A stretch of DNA of 40,877 nt from Nioella sp. MMSF_3534. Lineage in GTDB: Bacteria > Pseudomonadota > Alphaproteobacteria > Rhodobacterales > Rhodobacteraceae. The notes under the pieces are model-generated. The model made no database searches. It saw only the letters and a program-made list of their open reading frames with translations, and was not told the origin of the DNA. Positions 19,654-28,200 of the stretch are shown piece by piece; position 1 is the first letter of the stretch, and the number at the start of each line of letters is the position of its first letter. The DNA lies in assembly GCF_030732985.1 (NCBI RefSeq), contig NZ_JASHJX010000043.1:1-40877 (forward strand), in the 5' to 3' direction. The position numbers and the translations under genes are program-made.

Positions 19654-20193
19654 TCAGCTGAGTTTGCGCAAATAGGTCCAGGTTGGCACCTTGGCATTGC
19701 GCGCGACGGAAAACGCCTCGGCATCGCCCAGATAGCTGAACTTGGCATTGGTCAGAACGCGGGCAGAGCCCGGATTGTCCTGGAACACGCTGGCGAAGAT
19801 CGTGTCGCTCATCAGCGGGTTGGCCCCGACCAATGCCTTCACAGCCTCGGAGGCCAGGCCGGTGTTCCACATCGTCGGCGCGACCCAATAGCTGATTTCG
19901 GACTGGTTCCGATCCATCTGCTGAAGGGAAATCACGCCCATCAGTTCGGACCCGCCCTGTTCGGTGGCATCCATGGCCCAGACATGTTCACGCCGGTCCT
20001 CGCGTTGCGCCTTGGCGACCAGCGCCTCGGCCGCGCCCGGTGGCAGCGGGTGCGGGATCGAAGTGGTCTGCTCGGCCACCCGGCGATCGGACGCGTACAT
20101 GTTTAACAGCCCGGCATCCGAGGTCCGCAAGGGCCGCAGCACGAAGCGCGGGGTATCGACGGCGGTCTGTTGAACGATCGTCTCCTGTTTCAT
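19654..20193 (-). CDS. GNAT-family N-acetyltransferase (RimJ/RimL-like)
   Basis: A 179-residue acetyl-CoA-dependent acetyltransferase of the RimJ/RimL/SpeG type, substrate unknown. Fold elements include the opening DTPRFVLRPLRTSDAGLLNMY, the central strand ELMGVISLQQMDRNQSEISYWV, the helix TGLASEAVKALV, and the late FQDNPGSARVLTNAKFSYLG with the family's Asn and Leu-Gly ending. ATG 20193 is chosen for the very strong GAGGAGGAG site directly upstream; a longer reading from 20274 would cover the terminator-rich spacer. It lies between rpmA and obgE on the same strand; a ribosomal-protein target is possible but unproven. Confidence 0.85.
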   Translation of the reverse strand: MKQETIVQQTAVDTPRFVLRPLRTSDAGLLNMYASDRRVAEQTTSIPHPLPPGAAEALVAKAQREDRREHVWAMDATEQGGSELMGVISLQQMDRNQSEISYWVAPTMWNTGLASEAVKALVGANPLMSDTIFASVFQDNPGSARVLTNAKFSYLGDAEAFSVARNAKVPTWTYLRKLS

Positions 20194-20299
20194 TCTGCTC
20201 CTCCTCAGAACAGTGGTCTTTTCGGGGTCGGGCCCGCCACCTGCCCCTTTCACTTGGGGCCTTCGGTCGGGCACCTCAAGGCCATGGCCCCGAAAAGTG

Positions 20300-20333
20300 A
20301 AAGGGGGACCGGCCCTGATGCCGATCCCCCTTT
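20300..20333 (-). terminator. intrinsic terminator of rplU-rpmA
   Basis: On the minus strand a 14-bp stem (20333-20320 with 20313-20300, one T-G pair) with a 6-base loop ends in TTTCACTTTTC. It lies 22 bases after the rpmA stop. It overlaps a longer inverted repeat (CCCCTTTCACTT 20244-20255 with AAGTGAAAGGGG 20295-20306) and another (CTTTTCGGGG 20217-20226 with CCCCGAAAAG 20288-20297), so alternative folds are possible. Confidence 0.85.
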
Positions 20334-20355
20334 AAGTCTTGCAAAAGGTCCGGCG

Positions 20356-20625
20356 TTACTCGGCGGCTTCCGCCTCCGGCAGTACGGAGATAAAGGTGCG
20401 GCCCTTCAGTCCCTTGTGGAACTTCACGGCGCCGTCGACGGTTGCAAAGATGGTGTGATCCTTGCCCATGCCGACGCCCTCGCCCGGCCACCACTTGGTG
20501 CCACGCTGGCGCGCGATGATGTTGCCCGGAATGACGGCTTCGCCACCGAACTTCTTGATGCCGAGACGGCGACCGGCAGAGTCGCGACCGTTACGGGAGC
20601 TACCGCCTGCTTTTTTATGTGCCAT
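20356..20625 (-). CDS. rpmA: 50S ribosomal protein L27
   Basis: An 89-residue L27 of the large subunit, near the peptidyl-transferase centre. The start [20 protein letters not shown] is diagnostic, followed by [34 protein letters not shown] and a short C-terminal tail. The start has TAAGGAGAGACACCC upstream. It follows rplU by 12 bases. Confidence 0.98.
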   Translation of the reverse strand: MAHKKAGGSSRNGRDSAGRRLGIKKFGGEAVIPGNIIARQRGTKWWPGEGVGMGKDHTIFATVDGAVKFHKGLKGRTFISVLPEAEAAE

Positions 20626-20637
20626 GGGTGTCTCTCC

Positions 20638-21285
20638 TTATTCTGCGATTTTGGCTTGAGCCTGAGCGACCCAGCCTTCGCGTTCGATGCGGCCCTTGAA
20701 CGACAGTTTTTCGTCCATGGCTGCGATGTCGTCAGCATTCCACGCGGCGATCTGAGCGAAGGTGGTCACGCCAGCTTCGTGCAGTTTCTTTTCCAGCGCG
20801 GGGCCGACACCGGACAGCTGCTTGAGGTCGTCGGCGCCGGTTGCAGCGGCTGCTGCGGGGGCGGCTTCGGCCTTGGCGGCTTTCTTGGCGGGCTTGGCGG
20901 CGGGGGCTGCGTCTGCTGCGGTCGAGACCGAGCCTGCGCCCACGGCTGCTTTCACACCGGTTGCATCCGCGCCAGAGGCGAGAATGTCGGTGATCCGCAC
21001 GAGGGTCAGCTTCTGGCGGTGGCCCTTGGTCCGCTTCGAGCTGTGCTTACGGCGACGCTTGACGAAGTGGATGAGCTTTTCGCCCTTGATCTGGTCGATA
21101 ACGGTGGCCTGAACGGCAGCACCGGCAACGGTCGGCGCGCCCAGAACGGTGTTTTCGCCACCGAGCATGAGAACGTCGTTGAATTGGATGGTTTCGCCAG
21201 CATCGGCAGCCAGTTTCTCGACGCGCAGAACGTCACCGGACTGAACCTTGTACTGCTTGCCACCGGTCTTGAGGACCGCAAACAT
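20638..21285 (-). CDS. rplU: 50S ribosomal protein L21 with C-terminal helix-hairpin-helix extension
   Basis: A 215-residue protein, about twice the usual bL21 length. Residues 1-105 are a standard L21 ([18 protein letters not shown], ending in [13 protein letters not shown]). Residues 106-150 are an Ala/Lys-rich flexible linker. Residues 152-215 look like a helix-hairpin-helix domain ([20 protein letters not shown]). ATG 21285 is chosen because AAGGA lies 9 bases before it and homologues start MFAVLK; an ATG two codons upstream is too close to that site. Related extended L21 proteins occur in this bacterial group (general knowledge). Co-transcribed with rpmA. Confidence 0.95.
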   Translation of the reverse strand: MFAVLKTGGKQYKVQSGDVLRVEKLAADAGETIQFNDVLMLGGENTVLGAPTVAGAAVQATVIDQIKGEKLIHFVKRRRKHSSKRTKGHRQKLTLVRITDILASGADATGVKAAVGAGSVSTAADAAPAAKPAKKAAKAEAAPAAAAATGADDLKQLSGVGPALEKKLHEAGVTTFAQIAAWNADDIAAMDEKLSFKGRIEREGWVAQAQAKIAE

Positions 21286-21399
21286 AGGCATCTTCCTTTT
21301 TCTCCCGCGCCCTGTGGCCCCCGCTTCGGGTGTTCCTGCGACCGGTGTCGCGCCTCGGACAGCGTGCCCCGCTTCGGGACATCGGTTGTAAATAGCAAG

Positions 21400-21425
21400 C
21401 GCCGCCCGAGTCGTCATGGGCGGCG
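21400..21425 (-). other. hairpin in the rplU leader
   Basis: CGCCGCCC (21400-21407) and GGGCGGCG (21418-21425) are perfectly complementary with a 10-base loop. It lies between the proposed promoter and the rplU start. It could be a start-of-transcript stem or a ribosomal-protein feedback site. Confidence 0.35.
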
Positions 21426-21436
21426 AATGAGGCCTG

Positions 21437-21465
21437 CTGATGCCTGAGGCTGCGGGTGAAGTCAA
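21437..21465 (-). promoter_or_regulatory. candidate promoter of rplU-rpmA
   Basis: On the minus strand TTGACT (21465-21460) is followed after 17 bases by CATCAG (21442-21437). The -35 is close to consensus and the spacing is ideal; the -10 is weak, as is common in GC-rich alphaproteobacteria. It gives a leader of roughly 145 bases. Confidence 0.45.
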
Positions 21466-21488
21466 GCGACAAAGGCCGAATTTGCAGC

Positions 21489-22343
21489 TTATCCGCCGTC
21501 ATCCTCCGCTGGCGCATGACCGGCGGCAACCGCCTGCCCCAGACGGTACATGCTCTGCCTGTAGGCTTCACGATATCCGGCCTGAAATGCGTCCTCGAAC
21601 GCCTGCGCCCAGGGCTGTTCGGCCCGCGTCACCCATTCATCCACTTCATCGCTTGTAAAGCCATCTGTCACCAGAAAGAACATCTGCCGATAGGATAGGG
21701 TCACATCGTCTTGGATATCGTCAAAATAGGTTTCCCAGTCGGCCATGTAGGCGTTCAGATCGGCCGAAACCGACGCCGGAAGTTCGGTCTGATTCAGGGG
21801 GGCATCGTTCAGGCCCAGGTAATAGGCCTGCTCTGACGCCCGCAGAAAGGTGAAATGCGTCTCGATCGAGCCCCGCAGGTCCAGAACCCTGTCTGCGGCG
21901 ATGACCCGCGGATCATTGGTCAGCTCTGCCCCGGCGAACGCCCCTTGCAGGTTCTCGGCTTCGGCCAGGCGGGTCGAGATCGTCTGGCCGATCTCGGTCA
22001 GGCGTTGTCCGAACGGTGTTTGCAGCGCCGCAATCGCTGTCTCCATATCCTCGGGCGAAAACGGCACGGTCACAAAGCCGCGCCGGAAATCGGCGGCGAT
22101 CTGCGCCGGATCGGTGGCTGCCTCCATGGCGTCTGTCCAGGCCGCAGGGATCGCCTCCGGATAGAGACCGCCCCCGGTGCCCTGCCATTCCGACAATGCG
22201 GCCCCTCGAAGACTGGCGAGGTTCGCTTGGAACCCGGCCGCGTCGAACAAGGCATCGACCAGTTCGGCGTCAGGGCCTTGATCCTGCGCGGCCGCAGGCA
22301 CGGACAGGCACAGCAATGCGCAGAGTGAAATCCGGGCAAACAT
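21489..22343 (-). CDS. exported protein of unknown function (DUF2059-like), paralogue A
   Basis: A 284-residue protein with a clear Sec signal peptide ([20 protein letters not shown], cleavage near residue 19). The mature part is helical, acidic and Trp/Tyr-containing, with [20 protein letters not shown] resembling the DUF2059 pattern; no catalytic motif is visible. The start ATG 22343 has a perfect AGGAGG six bases upstream. It lies 75 bases after a similar gene on the same strand, and both end in a (Y/S)YRLG or MYRLG block followed by an Ala-rich stretch, so they look like old duplicates. Probably periplasmic; role unknown. Confidence 0.7.
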   Translation of the reverse strand: MFARISLCALLCLSVPAAAQDQGPDAELVDALFDAAGFQANLASLRGAALSEWQGTGGGLYPEAIPAAWTDAMEAATDPAQIAADFRRGFVTVPFSPEDMETAIAALQTPFGQRLTEIGQTISTRLAEAENLQGAFAGAELTNDPRVIAADRVLDLRGSIETHFTFLRASEQAYYLGLNDAPLNQTELPASVSADLNAYMADWETYFDDIQDDVTLSYRQMFFLVTDGFTSDEVDEWVTRAEQPWAQAFEDAFQAGYREAYRQSMYRLGQAVAAGHAPAEDDGG

Positions 22344-22418
22344 ACCAACCTCCTTTAGAAATCCGATCCGTCGAGAATAGACCAAATCCTAAAGCAAAGC
22401 GGGCCCCAAGACCACCTG

Positions 22419-23258
22419 TCAGGTCGGCTCGCCCGTCATGAACAGCGCTGCGGCATTCCCCAGACGATAGCTCATCTCGGAAAACACCGCGTCATAGCCC
22501 GCGAAAACGGTCGAGTTGTAGAGCTGCCCGGCATCGGATTCCGAGAACGCGATATAGGCTTCCAGCTCCTCATCCGTCAGGTCGGCATAGGCCATCAACT
22601 GGAAGGAATAGAGCCACAGGATCGTGTCCTCGCGGATATCGGGTTCCGATTGCCAGACCTGGGTCAGGATCATGTCCTCGGGGATCGGGCGTTCATAGGC
22701 ACCGCCATCGGACATGCCGCGCAGAAAGGCGAAATTGGCGTTCAGCGCGCCCATCACGTTGAAGTCCACGAACCCGTTCACCTCGGTGAAGCGGTCCAGC
22801 AGTTCAAGCCGCGGATTCGCCTCGGCAAGGTGCTGGAAATAGACCTCGTTCGCGGCATCTTCCACGGCCTGATCGGTGATGGCTTCCCACGCGGTCAGTT
22901 CGCCTTCGACAATCCGTTCACCAAGATCGGAGGAGAAAAAGGCCGTGATCTCCGCCGCGCGATCCTCGGCGAGACGGTCTTCGGGAAAGCCCTCGTAGAA
23001 ATACGCGCGCAAGGTGTCAGGGGCATACAGCCTGTCGACAACGCTGCCCCATGCCGCACCACCGCGCCCGGGGAACAGGTCATCCTCCAGCCCGCGCCCG
23101 TCGCGCACCCCTGCCTGCACCATGATATTGATGCTCTGTTCCATGCCGATCGCGTCCAGCATGGCCAGCGTGTCCTCTCGCAACGGGGGTGCGGACTGGG
23201 CCAGGGCCGGGCCCGCGCCGATGACAAGAGACACAGAGAGGCAAATCGCACGCAGCAT
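22419..23258 (-). CDS. exported protein of unknown function (DUF2059-like), paralogue B
   Basis: A 279-residue secreted protein with signal peptide (MLRAICLSVSLVIGAGPALA, cleavage near residue 20). The mature chain is acidic and helical, with FFSSDLGERIVEGELTAWEA and AYIAFSESDAGQLYNSTVFA, the latter resembling the DUF2059 end-of-domain pattern. It shares overall size and layout with the gene downstream. ATG 23258 is used because AAAGGA lies upstream and the signal peptide begins there. It is the first of the pair, 179 bases from the tRNA gene on the opposite strand. Confidence 0.68.
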   Translation of the reverse strand: MLRAICLSVSLVIGAGPALAQSAPPLREDTLAMLDAIGMEQSINIMVQAGVRDGRGLEDDLFPGRGGAAWGSVVDRLYAPDTLRAYFYEGFPEDRLAEDRAAEITAFFSSDLGERIVEGELTAWEAITDQAVEDAANEVYFQHLAEANPRLELLDRFTEVNGFVDFNVMGALNANFAFLRGMSDGGAYERPIPEDMILTQVWQSEPDIREDTILWLYSFQLMAYADLTDEELEAYIAFSESDAGQLYNSTVFAGYDAVFSEMSYRLGNAAALFMTGEPT

Positions 23259-23437
23259 GAACGGTCCTTTCGCTGGAAACCCGTATTGGTCCTGTGCAGG
23301 ACAATGGGGGGCACCGCGCGGGATTTCCAGCCATGCCCCGGACAAATCCGCTTGATCGGCGGGAAACCGTCACTTCCCCCCTTGCACGCCCGGAAAGGAC
23401 CGTCTAAATCCCCGCCTCACGACCCCTGATAAAGCGC

Positions 23438-23527
23438 GGAGAGGTGCCGGAGTGGTCGAACGGGGCGGTCTCGAAAACCGTTGTGGGCGCAAGTCCACCC
23501 AGGGTTCGAATCCCTGTCTCTCCGCCA
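23438..23527 (+). tRNA. tRNA-Ser (anticodon CGA)
   Basis: A complete 90-base class II tRNA including an encoded CCA. The 7-bp acceptor stem GGAGAGG pairs with TCTCTCC (last pair G-T). The anticodon stem GCGGT/ACCGT holds the loop CTCGAAA, giving anticodon CGA for UCG codons. The long variable arm (TGTGGGCGCAAGTCCACC) is the serine hallmark, and the T arm reads CAGGG-TTCGAAT-CCCTG. It sits at the left edge of the accessory block, a common position for integrated elements. Confidence 0.97.
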
Positions 23528-23700
23528 TGATTCCCTAGGATTGCCTCTGCAAATCAAAGCGTTACAGGCCAGTTGCTCCGGGCGCTTGATACTCTACCCA
23601 CTCCCCGCACACGCCGCGCCCCAGGATTTTGACGGACAAACGGCCCCGCATTCGCTCACGAAGACGTGATCGCGTATCACACCCGGCGACGGCCTGCGGG
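23528..23700. other. non-coding spacer between tRNA-Ser and the HNH gene
   Basis: No gene is seen. A small hairpin (GTGAT and ATCAC around a 5-base loop, 23666-23680) lies about 20 bases beyond the HNH stop and could mark the end of that transcript, but has no T-run. No copy of the tRNA 3' end was found here. Confidence 0.4.
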
Positions 23701-24423
23701 TCAGTTCGCAGGCTCAAAACCATCGCGGTCCAGCGTGCAAAGTTCGTCTGCCTCTAACGCTGTGTCCATGGGAACGTCGTAGAGGCGGCAGTATTGGCCC
23801 CGGCTAGCGTGAAGGCAACCGCTGCAACCGGCCACCAAGGCTTCATGGTCGCCCTTGGCATGAATTCGATCGTGGCAGTCGCCGCACAGCGCGACAAGTT
23901 CAAACAGGAATTCATGGCCCCAATGCTCATAGCTTAGGTGATGAACTTCCTTCGCAGGCGATAGTCTACACCCTTCGCAAAGCCCGTTCGCCCGCTCCAT
24001 CACGCGTTGGCGTCGGTCGCGCCATTCCGGCGACGCAAGATAGGCGTTGTGGGCTTGGATGTAGTAGCTGTCGCCCTTTTCCTTGGCCTTCCATCGCCGC
24101 AACTGAACTTCGACGTATTTTAGGTCAATCTTTTCTCTAGCCGCTTTCCGCGTAGCCAAGTAGGCGTCGTGCATAGCATCATCGAAGTCGGGCAGTTCGT
24201 CGGCGTTTGGCGGCGCTTTCAAGGCGTTGCCCACACGAAGCCCACAATCCAAGCATTGCATTCGTGTGACGGGGTGCCCGCCCTTATTCGTGCCATGCCG
24301 CAGTTCTTGGCTTTCGTGGTCGCATTCCTTTTGCGAATGGTCCGAAAACTCTTTCGCCCATCGTTGGGCCAAATCCATGTCGATAGTTAATTGCTTGCCG
24401 TTGCGCGGGTCTGTTAGCCGCAT
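23701..24423 (-). CDS. HNH endonuclease-domain protein with N-terminal zinc ribbon
   Basis: A 240-residue protein. The N-terminal part has a Cys/His cluster (Cys34, His36, Cys57, Cys60) that probably binds zinc. The typical HNH lead-in SPEWRDRRQRVMERANGLCEGC (residues 131-152) is followed by VHHLSYEHWGHE and ELVALCGDCHDRIH (His161/162, Cys180, Cys183, His184, His188). The position usually Asn in HNH is Glu176 here, as in the subfamily with an acidic residue at that place. A further Cys cluster (200, 203, 212) lies near the C-terminus. ATG 24423 is preferred for its AGGAGAA site. A GTG at 24558 would overlap the upstream stop (GTGA) but lacks a binding site and adds about 45 low-complexity residues. 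Likely nuclease effector of the three-gene set; this role is inferred. Confidence 0.82.
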   Translation of the reverse strand: MRLTDPRNGKQLTIDMDLAQRWAKEFSDHSQKECDHESQELRHGTNKGGHPVTRMQCLDCGLRVGNALKAPPNADELPDFDDAMHDAYLATRKAAREKIDLKYVEVQLRRWKAKEKGDSYYIQAHNAYLASPEWRDRRQRVMERANGLCEGCRLSPAKEVHHLSYEHWGHEFLFELVALCGDCHDRIHAKGDHEALVAGCSGCLHASRGQYCRLYDVPMDTALEADELCTLDRDGFEPAN

Positions 24424-24554
24424 ATTCTTCTCCTGCCTTCTTCCAAGCTTGAAGCTAGACGATTGCGATGTTTCGTGCCGCAAAAAAAAGCCGCCCCCCG
24501 TATTCCACAAAACGAACGAAGGATTTCCGAACCTTCCCCCGGAGGAGCTCTGAC

Positions 24555-25250
24555 TCACGTCGATCCGTCGCCTGAACCCGTCAAAGGTGTCAATGGTGCG
24601 TCGATCTTCGCGGGCAAATCGGACATTATCGGCGTGTCATCTCGCATTTCTACCATACCGCTCGGTTTCAACTCGAAATCCGCAATGAAGAATGCGTTGG
24701 AATACATGACCAGCAAAGAATAGCGCCGGTTTCCGTCCGGTGTCGTTCCAAAACCACGAGGCGATTGATAGCGAGCCTCAAACATCGCCCTCAGGTTCTT
24801 GTCGTTATTTGCCCCGGCGCCAAGTTGACTGATCAAATACGGCGCATCAAGAGAGTTGACCACATAGAACGGTCCCTCCTTGCCGCGCACGAAGAAACAG
24901 AAGAAATGGAGGTACTCCAGAGCGTTCTCGTCCGTTAGTGCAATGTTCCCTGCTCCGTTGAACTGATGAATACCCGGTGATGTGCCATTGAGCCAAACAA
25001 CATCCTCGCCCTTTCTCAGCGCGTAGATGAAAAGATTCGAAGGCACCCAACTGGGATTCTTGAACATGAGGAACGCGCAATCCGGATAGAACGACAATGT
25101 CTGCGCCTTTATGGTCAATCCATCGCCGAAATCGAGCTGTGGCAACGCCATGCGCAGCGCTTCTGGAACCCCATTCTCGTAGTCCTGCCAGCCCGAATAT
25201 CGGGGATGAAAGAAATCCAGGGCTGGTGTCACTTTCTGAACATTCTCCAA
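24555..25250 (-). CDS. unrecognised 231-residue protein of the STAND-HNH set
   Basis: I do not recognise this family. The chain has no signal peptide or membrane segment and looks globular, with many aromatic residues: FFHPRYSGWQDYENGVPEAL at the start, WLNGTSPGIHQFNGAGNIAL, YLHFFCFFVRGKEGPFYVV in the middle, and RRYSLLVMYSNAFFIADFEL near the end. The start is a TTG at 25250, preceded by AAGGAAAGGGCAGATC, and lies 22 bases inside the end of the STAND gene, so translation is probably coupled. The HNH gene follows on the same strand after about 130 bases. Conserved overlap suggests it works with the STAND protein, for instance as adaptor, sensor or effector partner (inference). Confidence 0.72.
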   Translation of the reverse strand: MENVQKVTPALDFFHPRYSGWQDYENGVPEALRMALPQLDFGDGLTIKAQTLSFYPDCAFLMFKNPSWVPSNLFIYALRKGEDVVWLNGTSPGIHQFNGAGNIALTDENALEYLHFFCFFVRGKEGPFYVVNSLDAPYLISQLGAGANNDKNLRAMFEARYQSPRGFGTTPDGNRRYSLLVMYSNAFFIADFELKPSGMVEMRDDTPIMSDLPAKIDAPLTPLTGSGDGST

Positions 25251-28200
25251 GATCTGCCCTTTCCTTTGCTGTCACCATTCTTCTGAAGCTTGAGTACCGC
25301 AGCCTGCAGGGTATCGGGAACGAAATCGGCCGGCATCCGTCCCCAATTGTCCGGGAACGTGCCTTCTGGCAGGGACTTTAACAGTTGTCGGATCTTCGAC
25401 AGATCGCCCGCCGCCAGAACGCTCCGGTAGTCGGGGGTAGGCGCTGGAGGAGATGCCGCTTTACCTGAGCTGGCAGCTTTGGCCGATGCACCGGCAACTG
25501 CGTCTGCGCGGTTGGCTCTGATGAAGTCGCTTGCACGCGCCATCACGTCGCGTCCCCAATCGTCCGTCTCCTTGGGATCGGCGCCTTCGGCCAGCATGCG
25601 GTCGAACAACGCAAGATTCCCCATCTGTGCGGCGCGGAGCATGATAATGGTCCGGGCTTTGAGGGGGTCGGGGCAGCGGGCGATGCAGGTCGAAAGGACG
25701 GAAAACTCCGGGTCAAAGGCATTCATCAGATTGGGCGCTTTGACGTCGCTCAGGACGGCGGCCAGGCTAGTGGCCTGTTCCAAGCTGACAGTTTCCGGCA
25801 AGGGGTTTGTGGCTGCCCTGATCAGGCCCGCGTGCTGATATTGCCATGCCGCAGGAAGGATCGCGGCTCCGGGCGCTTTTGGCCAGGGGGCAACCTTACC
25901 TGCGTCGATCAAGGCCAGGATGTCGTCGCCGAGACCGAGTTTGATCAGTTCGATCACCGGAACACTGTGTTCAGCCCCGGGCTGAAACAGGATGTCGAGG
26001 TATCGCGCATCTGCCAACATCTCTTTGATGAGAGCCGCGCGATCGGATTGGGCCTGCACGTCTTTTTCGCTTTTGGCCTTGGCGAACGACTTGATTGCCG
26101 AATGCAGCGGTGTGTCCGTTCCCGCCGGGATCGCGGCAGGCGCGAAGTTGGGATGCTCCGCCAGCAACGCCTGGATACCCGCGTGATGGCGGGCCATCTC
26201 AAATGCCGTTTTGCCCTTCCCGTCGGCAAGGCCGACATCGAGCTTCGGGCTCTTCAGAAGGGTTCGAAGCGTATTGCGCGTTTCGTCTGCCACGAAGCGC
26301 GGGGCCGGGCCGCCATGCCTTGCCAGCCAGTCCAGGGCAAAATGCAGCGCCGCACGACCTTTGGAGTCCTCTGCTTCGGACTGCTCGTTCGGGTTGACGC
26401 CGGCCTTGAGCAGGAAGTCAACGGCGCTTGGTTGCAAGGCACCTGCCGCTCGCATGAGAGGGCCGACCCCATCGGGCCCCTTGTCCAGGCAGGAGGCCCC
26501 GGAAGGACGTTGCAGGATCGACAGCATCCGCCCCGTGTGGCCGTTTGACGCCGAGAAGTCGAAGGCCGTCAGACCCTGATCCGACCGTCGCGTCACGTCG
26601 CAACGCTCAAGGCAATACTCGAAAACAGCCGCATCACCGCCCATTGCCGCGCCCATCAGGGAGTCGAGGTTGTGGAGAGACGGCGCATCGTGCCGGAAAC
26701 CGTGTTGCTCGAGCTTCAGGATATAGTCGAGCCGACCGCAGCGGGCGGCCGAATAGAGCGGGTCCATCCGTTGTTCCGGAGCCTTTTGCGGATCAGTCTT
26801 CCCAAGAAGCAGGCCGAAGACGGCATCGTTGCCGCCCCAGATTGCGGAATCTATCGACGTGAAACCGGCATTGTCCGGCAGGTGTGGGTCGGCGTTCCTC
26901 TCAAGCAGAAATGCCACCGTTTCATGACAGTTCCATGCGGCGTTCGCGAGGGGCGTCCGTTTGTCGTCGCGCTGCAGATTGACACTGTCGGGTGCCTTGT
27001 CGAGCATTCGACGTAGCTGATCTATCATGCCGTAGTTGGCGGCAATGTGGATGTAGCGGCTGCCTGTTTCGCTGCTCTCGACCGGAAGATCCGCCTCATC
27101 GGAGGTTGCAAACACGGCCATCACGAAATCGCGTTCGCGCTGATCCTCGTCGGCAAGGATCGCTGACGTCACGGCCCAATCAACGGCACGAAGCGAAAGA
27201 TAACTGGCCGCCAGTGCAACGTCCTCTTCCGTAGCGGCCTGAATGTCGGGCCGTCCGTTCCGGTCCCACTCTTCGGCACGTTGCAACAGCAAGCCCTGAC
27301 GCAGGATGCTTTTCGCTTCCTTCCGAAACCAGGCCGCTGCAAAGGGCCATCTGTGAATGACAGCCTGATGCGTCAGACGGTAGCCGCCGGGGGTTGGCAC
27401 GATAAGACGGCGCTGCAGAAACGCCGCCTGCCGGTTGGCGGTGATGTAGAACGGTCGTGCTGGCACGGAGTTGAGTACAAGCCGCCCGGTCTGTGCATCG
27501 CCACCATCCTCGCCGGGGACAACCGAAATGAAGGGGCGCAGGAATGCGCCCAGGTCGGCTTCCGTGCCACCGTCCGTCTCGGCCCAAGCCTGATCTGCCA
27601 GGTTCTTGATTTCTTCGGTTATGCTGAGCGGGAAGGGCTCAATATCGTTCAAGGTTATGGCGGCTCCGCCTTCGCCGAAAACCCGCTTGGCTGATTTCGC
27701 AGCAAGTTCCGGCGTGCGGCACACGTGATCGAACAGGCTGTAGAGCTTCAGCGCCAACAGCGGCAAGGACGATGCTCCCGCACCGCCCGCGTCGCTTTCG
27801 CCTTCGGGATGCGTGTGGAACTCCGACAACAACCGCTCCACGACCTCATCGTGGAGAATGAAGCCCGCATCGGCGAAGGGGGCCGTGACGATCGCGCGGA
27901 CGAAGTCTTCGTCATCGTCTGCCAGGCTGATTTCACTGGCACCGTGATAGACCGTGCCAACCATGTGCGTGTCGTAGATTGCCCGGCGGCTGTCTTCCAA
28001 CGTGATCGCCAATGGAAAGGCGCGGCTGTCCGCAAGTTCCGCCAAGAGCGACAGCAGAGCGCGCCACCAATCGGCCTCAAGATCGTTGGCGATGTTGTCG
28101 ACGATTTCCTCGAACTGATCAATCGCCACAAATATACGCCGCTCTTGAGGCAGGGAACGCTCGATCCACTCCAATGCCGCTGCGCGGGCGCGCTCGGCAT

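Noticed and set aside
23481-23669. 62-codon frame starting inside tRNA-Ser
   Set aside because: It overlaps a complete tRNA and has no ribosome-binding site or recognisable product.
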